Assembly (NCBI GenBank): GCA_023432995.1
Contig: JAEZES010000308.1
Location: 1 to 9,779 of the forward strand
Length of the DNA: 9,779 nucleotides
Reading direction: 5' to 3'
From: Pseudomonadota bacterium
GTDB lineage: Bacteria > Pseudomonadota > Alphaproteobacteria > Sphingomonadales > Sphingomonadaceae
Part shown: positions 6,614-9,779 of the stretch, one piece after another
How positions within the stretch are numbered: the stretch's first letter is position 1
Layout: each line of letters begins with the position of its first letter
Program-made: the position numbers and the translations under genes
The notes under the pieces: model-generated
Told to the model about the DNA's origin: nothing
The model's database searches: none
The model's input: only the letters and a program-made list of their open reading frames with translations

Positions 6614-7116
6614 AGCGCGCGGCTGTCGTAGGCCCATTGCAGCAGCGCCTGGCGCTGCCTCGGCCGGCACAGCGGGTCGCCGGGCTCGCAGTTGCGGGTC
6701 ACTTGCGCGGCGTGGCGGCGGAATGCGCGCCAGCGGCCGATCTGCCGCGCGTCCTCTTCGGGCATGCGGCGGCCGGAGTAATAGCGGCAGTACCACTGGA
6801 ACCAGCCGCGCGGATCGTCCGGGTGAATCCAGCCCCTGGCGCGCCACTCGCGCAGCGGCACGCTCGCCCGCACGCCGAAGTGGTTCAGCGAGCAGTCGGG
6901 CCCGTCCCCCGCGAGGCGCGCGTCGACAAACCAGCTCGCCGGAAACTCGGCACGGCAGTCGGTCATGTACTTGCCGCAGAACACTCCGAGCGCGAGCATC
7001 TCGGCAGGGGTCAGCTCGGGGGCGAAGGCGGGATCGAACTCGCGTCCTTCCGGCGCCACGCGCCGGTAGCGATAGCCCTGCTGCATGCGGTCGTTGACGA
7101 CAACCTCGACCGCCAT
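6610..7116 (-). CDS. Uncharacterised conserved six-cysteine, Trp/Arg-rich protein at the end of the lig operon
   Basis: The protein has 168 residues, and I do not assign a function. Seen: no signal peptide or membrane segment. Six cysteines (47, 54, 75, 110, 143, 150) and many Trp, Tyr and Arg, with the dense segment GWIHPDDPRGWFQWYCRYYSG (95-115) and the tail CRPRQRQALLQWAYDS (150-165). FCGKYMTDC and the WFQWYCRYY core look familiar to me from unannotated proteins in many proteobacteria and some eukaryotes, but I cannot name a family. The Cys/Trp pattern could suit metal, heme or nucleic-acid binding; this is speculation. The start is supported by GAGG, which overlaps the ligI stop (TGAGG), 5 bases before the ATG. 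Only 7 bases separate it from ligI, so it is almost surely co-transcribed with ligI and perhaps translationally coupled. Its stop overlaps that of the convergent MFS gene. Confidence 0.75.
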   Translation of the reverse strand: MAVEVVVNDRMQQGYRYRRVAPEGREFDPAFAPELTPAEMLALGVFCGKYMTDCRAEFPASWFVDARLAGDGPDCSLNHFGVRASVPLREWRARGWIHPDDPRGWFQWYCRYYSGRRMPEEDARQIGRWRAFRRHAAQVTRNCEPGDPLCRPRQRQALLQWAYDSRAL

Positions 7117-7123
7117 GCCGGCC

Positions 7124-7993
7124 TCAGTCGGCCCAGTAGAGCGCGGTTGGGTTGTCGACCAACAGTTTGCGCTGCAGTTCCGCGGTAGGGGCGATGCGCG
7201 GGATCATGTCGACCAGGTGGCCGTCGTCCGGGACTTTGTCCTGCATGTTCGGGTGCGGCCAGTCGGTGCCCCAGATGCAGCGGTCGGGATAATCCTCGAC
7301 CAGCGGGCGGACGGCTTCGGCAAAGGCGTTCCACGGGTCGCCGGTGGGATCGAGCCGGTCGGGGCAGGTCGGCTTGAAGTGGATGTCGGGCCGGCTGTCG
7401 AGCAGGCGGCGGAAGGCTTTCATGTCCGGGCCGTCGGGCCCCTGCGTCACATCGGGGCGGCCCATGTGGTCGATCACCAGCGGCACCGGGATCGCGTCCA
7501 TGAACGGGCGCAGTTCCTCGAGGATGTCGGCCTCGAAGTAGATCACCACGTGCCAGCCCTTCGGCAGGCGGCGGCTGACCTCGAGGAACTTGTCCTTCGG
7601 CGCGTCGTCGACGAGGCGCTTGAGGAAGTTGAAGCGGATGCCGCGGATGCCGCCGGCGTGTAGCGCGGCGAGCTCGCCCTCGGAGATCGCCGGATCGACC
7701 ACGGCGACGCCGCGGGCCTTGCCGTTGGACCTGGTGATGGCGTTCAGCGTCGCGCGGTTGTCGGTGCCGTGGCAACTCGCCTGGACGATCACGTTCTTCG
7801 CGAACCCGAGATGGTCGCGCAGCGCGAACAGCCTCTCGGGGCCGGCGTCCTCGGGCAGGTACTTGGCCTTGGGACTGAACGGGAACTGCGCCATCGGCCC
7901 GAACACGTGGCAATGCGCGTCGACCGCCCCCGGGGGTGGGACGAAGCGCGGTTTCGAGGGGTTCGGGTGCCAGGAAACGATGCGGTCGGTCAT
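7124..7993 (-). CDS. ligI: 2-pyrone-4,6-dicarboxylate hydrolase (lactonase)
   Basis: The protein has 289 residues, an amidohydrolase-superfamily enzyme that opens 2-pyrone-4,6-dicarboxylate to 4-oxalomesaconate in the protocatechuate/syringate 4,5-cleavage pathway, in the cytoplasm. Seen: DAHCHVFGP (25-33, His27 and His29), QASCHGTDN (71-79), IRFNFLKRL (119-127), VIDHMGRPD (173-181, His176), FKPTCPDRLD (206-215) and WGTDWPHPN (241-249), where Asp244 matches the catalytic Asp248 I recall for SYK-6 LigI at a constant offset of 4. Length and sequence closely resemble SYK-6 LigI as I remember it. The start is set by GGAG six bases before the ATG. The frame stays open upstream through a repeat into ligU, but nothing there resembles the family. 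Downstream of ligU in the same operon, it is separated from it by an 80-base palindromic repeat. Confidence 0.95.
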   Translation of the reverse strand: MTDRIVSWHPNPSKPRFVPPPGAVDAHCHVFGPMAQFPFSPKAKYLPEDAGPERLFALRDHLGFAKNVIVQASCHGTDNRATLNAITRSNGKARGVAVVDPAISEGELAALHAGGIRGIRFNFLKRLVDDAPKDKFLEVSRRLPKGWHVVIYFEADILEELRPFMDAIPVPLVIDHMGRPDVTQGPDGPDMKAFRRLLDSRPDIHFKPTCPDRLDPTGDPWNAFAEAVRPLVEDYPDRCIWGTDWPHPNMQDKVPDDGHLVDMIPRIAPTAELQRKLLVDNPTALYWAD

Positions 7994-8006
7994 TGTCACT
8001 CCATTC

Positions 8007-8086
8007 GTCATCCCGGCGCAAGCCGGGACCTTGTGCTGCAAGCGCAGTGCCCGGTGGGATGCGGTCCCGGCCTTCGCCCGGATGAC
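8007..8086. repeat. 80-base palindromic intergenic repeat between ligU and ligI
   Basis: Seen: the 24-base arm at 8007-8030 (beginning GTCATCCCGG) and the arm at 8063-8086 (ending CGGATGAC) are reverse complements with three mismatches, around a 32-base centre. The element ends 2 bases before the ligU stop codon and lies 13 bases before the ligI ATG on the minus strand, leaving just enough room for the ligI ribosome site. Palindromes that start GTCATCCCGGCG and carry AAGCCGGGACC-like arms recur across many proteobacterial, notably sphingomonad, genomes as I recall. They behave like REP/MITE-type elements without coding capacity. In the lig mRNA it would fold into a long hairpin and could act in processing, decay protection or partial termination, although no T-run follows. 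Confidence 0.85.
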
Positions 8087-8088
8087 GG

Positions 8089-9150
8089 TCAGGCGAACAC
8101 CACCCCATCCATCAGCTTGCGGGCGGTGCGCAGAAGGGCGGCGCTGGTCACCTGGCCGGCCTCGTCGACCTCGAGCACGCAAGTCATCTCGCCGGTCGGG
8201 TGCTCGACCGAGAGGGTCTTGCGCGCCCCGGCGGGAATCGCGGCGACCTCGGCCGCGGGCGAGCCCTCGAGCAGGCAGGCGGTGGCGACGCTGACCGCAC
8301 CGAGCACCCCGATCGTGGCGTGCGCGCGGTGCGGAATGAAGCTGCGCACGGTGACCGCCCCGCCGTGCTGCGGCGGGGCAACGAGCATCATCTTCGGGAC
8401 CGACTTTTCCTGCACGTCGCCGAGGTTCATCCGGGGGCCGGAGGCCAGGCGTATGGCCTCGATCCTCGCGCGGATCGGCGCGAACGCGTCGCTTTCCAGC
8501 ACCTCGCGCGTCTCGTACCCGGTCGCACCGACATCCCCGGCCTTGAACACGACGCACGGCATGCCGTTGTCGATCAGCGTGCAGCGCACGCCCTCGATCT
8601 CGTCGGCCGCGTTGCCGGTCGGCAGCAGCGCGCCGCACGACGAGCCCGCGGTGTCGCGGAACTCGAGCGGAATTGGGGCGTGGGTGCCGGGGACGCCGTC
8701 GATGCGGGCGTCGCCGTGGTAGATCGGGGCGCCGCCGGGGGTCTGCACGGTGGCGATGGCGACCTGGCCGGTGTTCTCCATATAGATCGCCACGCGCGTC
8801 TCGTCGCCCGTCGCGGCGACGAGGCCGCGCTCGATCGCGAACGGGCCGATCCCGGCAAGGATGTTGCCGCAGTTCTGCGCGTCGGTGACGATCGCCTGGT
8901 CGACGAACACCTGCAGGAACAGGTAGTCGACGTCGATCCCTTCGCGCGCGGACTTGCGGACCACCGCGACCTTGCTGGTCAGCGGGTCAGCGCCGCCCAT
9001 GCCGTCGATCTGGCGCGCGTCTGGCGAGCCCATCACGCGCAGCAGGAACGCGTCGCGCTCGGCGATGTCGGCGGGCAGATCGGAGGCGAGGAAGTACCCC
9101 CCCTTGGAGGTGCCGCCCCGCATCCACATGCAAGGGACCGAGGTCAGCAT
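8089..9150 (-). CDS. ligU: 4-oxalomesaconate tautomerase / 1,3-allylic isomerase (PrpF family)
   Basis: The protein has 353 residues and a PrpF/DapF-like fold. It isomerises 4-oxalomesaconate, the LigI product, so that the hydratase LigJ can act on it. Seen: RGGTSKGGYFLASDLP (11-26), MGSPDARQIDGMGGADPLTSKVAVV (residues 40-64) with Lys60, QNCGNILAG (92-100) with Cys94, MENTGQ, DGVPGTHAPI, SSCGALLPTGN, DNGMPCVV, GPRMNLGDVQEKSVPKM and SFIPHRAHATIGVLGAVSVATA. Lys60 and Cys94 match the catalytic Lys66 and conserved Cys100 I recall for SYK-6 LigU, both offset by 6. Homologues include GalD of Pseudomonas putida, and general PrpF isomerases are excluded by the lig context. The ATG has no recognisable ribosome site, and the 222-base palindrome begins 5 bases upstream of it. 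In-frame ATGs at residues 8 and 10 do no better. Confidence 0.93.
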   Translation of the reverse strand: MLTSVPCMWMRGGTSKGGYFLASDLPADIAERDAFLLRVMGSPDARQIDGMGGADPLTSKVAVVRKSAREGIDVDYLFLQVFVDQAIVTDAQNCGNILAGIGPFAIERGLVAATGDETRVAIYMENTGQVAIATVQTPGGAPIYHGDARIDGVPGTHAPIPLEFRDTAGSSCGALLPTGNAADEIEGVRCTLIDNGMPCVVFKAGDVGATGYETREVLESDAFAPIRARIEAIRLASGPRMNLGDVQEKSVPKMMLVAPPQHGGAVTVRSFIPHRAHATIGVLGAVSVATACLLEGSPAAEVAAIPAGARKTLSVEHPTGEMTCVLEVDEAGQVTSAALLRTARKLMDGVVFA

Positions 9151-9155
9151 ATGGA

Positions 9156-9377
9156 TTCACGCGGAGGCGCGGAGACGCGGAGAAGCAAGGGGTTGCGCTC
9201 GCAGAGGCGCAGAGGCGCAGAGAAGGCGCGCTGGCGGCGAAGCCGCTCCTTGCCCCCGACCGCACAGGCAAAGCGCGAGCTTGCGTGTTGAGGGCGGCCT
9301 TCGGCGGCGCTGGCTCTTTGCGCCTCTGCGCCTCTGCGAGAGCCAAGAATCTCCGCGTCTCCGCGTCTCCGCGTGAA
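9156..9377. repeat. 222-base long palindromic element between ligK and ligU
   Basis: Seen: the outer arms 9156-9183 (TTCACGCGGAGGCG...) and 9350-9377 (...CTCCGCGTGAA) are 28-base reverse complements with one mismatch. Each is built from 8- to 9-base units of the form GCGGAGAC. Inner arms 9198-9222 (units GCAGAGGC) and 9316-9340 (units GCCTCTGC) are a second 25-base pair with one mismatch. The centre (about 9223-9315) has a weaker symmetry around GGCGGCGAAGCCGC and GGCCTTCGGCGGC. It carries no protein-coding gene that I can support. Similar palindromes with nested GCGGAGAC/GCAGAGGC arms occur, as I recall, in many copies in sphingomonad genomes, consistent with a non-autonomous, MITE-like element. 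No target duplication is evident. It fills 222 of the 244 bases between ligK and ligU. Confidence 0.87.
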
Positions 9378-9394
9378 CCCCGCCATTGCCACGC

Positions 9395-9779
9395 TCAGAT
9401 CCACTTGAGGCCCATGTCGGCGAGCTTCTGGCGGAAGCCGTACATGTCGAGACCGAGCTCGCCGGCGGCCAGGCGCTTGCGCTTGTCCTCCTCGTTGGCC
9501 TCTCGGGCGCGGGCTTTCTCGAGCACCCTGGCGGCCTCGGCCCGCTTGACCACGCAGACGCCGTCGTCATCGGCGACGATCACGTCGCCGGGCTCGATGT
9601 AAGCCGAGGCGCAGACCACCGGCACGTTGACGCTGCCGAGGCTGGCCTTGATCGTCCCCTGGGCGAAGATGCGCTTCGACCAGACCGGGAAGCCCATCTC
9701 CTGCAGGGCGCGCACGTCGCGCACGCCGGCGTCGATGATCAGGCCGCGCACCCCGCGGGCCTGCGCGCTGGTGGCGAGG
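9395..9779 (-). CDS. ligK: 4-carboxy-4-hydroxy-2-oxoadipate aldolase, C-terminal fragment
   Basis: 127 C-terminal residues are present, and the N-terminal part lies beyond the right edge; the family is usually about 225-230 residues. Seen: LATSAQARGVRGLIIDAG followed by VRDVRAL, with the Arg-Asp pair expected to bind substrate and the divalent metal, then FPVWSK, the motif TIKASLGSVNVPVVC, PGDVIVADDDGVCVV and GELGLDMYGFR. This is the RraA-fold class II pyruvate aldolase LigK/ProA/GalC, which splits 4-carboxy-4-hydroxy-2-oxoadipate into pyruvate and oxaloacetate and also decarboxylates oxaloacetate. A GTG at 9751 could look like a start, but the frame is open and matches the family upstream of it, so it is internal. 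On the minus strand it precedes ligU, from which a 244-base repeat-filled gap separates it. Other lig genes probably lie beyond the edge. Confidence 0.92.
   Translation of the reverse strand, partial: LATSAQARGVRGLIIDAGVRDVRALQEMGFPVWSKRIFAQGTIKASLGSVNVPVVCASAYIEPGDVIVADDDGVCVVKRAEAARVLEKARAREANEEDKRKRLAAGELGLDMYGFRQKLADMGLKWI

Noticed and set aside
7994..8638. Extension of the ligI frame upstream into ligU
   Set aside because: It runs through the palindrome and over ligU in another frame. LigI similarity and a good ribosome site begin at 7993.
8200..9291. 363-codon plus-strand frame opposite ligU and running into the repeat
   Set aside because: Antisense shadow with Arg/Asp/Ala-biased composition. 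ligU on the other strand has convincing family motifs throughout.
9156..9377. Short tandem units in the repeat as a CRISPR array
   Set aside because: The units are 8-9 bases without spacers and arranged as inverted arms, and no cas genes are present.
9395..9751. GTG at 9751 as the ligK start
   Set aside because: The open frame continues to the window edge with family-like sequence (LATSAQARG), so the gene is cut by the edge, not short.

Overview
This is a GC-rich (roughly two-thirds G+C by eye), gene-dense stretch of a proteobacterial chromosome, most likely from a sphingomonad (Alphaproteobacteria, Sphingomonadales). The assignment rests on a lig-type protocatechuate 4,5-cleavage cluster whose LigI closely resembles my recollection of the Sphingobium SYK-6 enzyme, and on two interspersed palindromes of a kind I recall from sphingomonad genomes. 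It is an inference, not a computed result. I see no tRNA, rRNA, CRISPR array, transposase or integrase.

Left part (1-2937), a sulfide/persulfide module. A BigR-type ArsR repressor (bigR, minus strand) is followed by a persulfide dioxygenase (blh) and, through a 4-base ATGA overlap, by the start of a YeeE/YedE-type sulfur transporter that runs off the left edge. Divergent to bigR is a sulfide:quinone oxidoreductase (sqr). The inter-gene region holds an AT-rich patch with a perfect TTAGCA-N2-TGCTAA palindrome lying between plausible -35 and -10 boxes for bigR. Proposed logic: SQR makes persulfide in the membrane, Blh oxidises it to sulfite, the transporter moves sulfur species, and BigR senses persulfide through two cysteines and derepresses the locus.

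Middle part (3074-6613). A long, divergent transaldolase-family protein lies 136 bases downstream of sqr. A strong bidirectional hairpin terminator separates it from a convergent MipA/OmpV-like outer-membrane protein. Divergent from the latter is an MFS exporter-like protein.

Right part (6610-9779, all minus strand), an aromatic ring-fission-product operon read ligK -> ligU -> ligI -> unknown. LigI hydrolyses 2-pyrone-4,6-dicarboxylate to 4-oxalomesaconate, LigU isomerises the latter, and LigK (partial, cut by the right edge) cleaves 4-carboxy-4-hydroxy-2-oxoadipate to pyruvate and oxaloacetate. The intervening hydratase LigJ and the ring-cleavage dioxygenase are not in the window. The last gene is an uncharacterised six-cysteine, Trp/Arg-rich protein starting 7 bases after ligI. 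Both gaps between the lig genes are filled by palindromic repeats: an 80-base one between ligU and ligI, and a 222-base one between ligK and ligU that ends 5 bases short of the ligU start.

Most promising second looks: the uncharacterised protein tied to ligI, the sqr-linked atypical transaldolase, the repeats that replaced the inter-gene spacers of the lig operon, and the architecture of the bigR/sqr control region.
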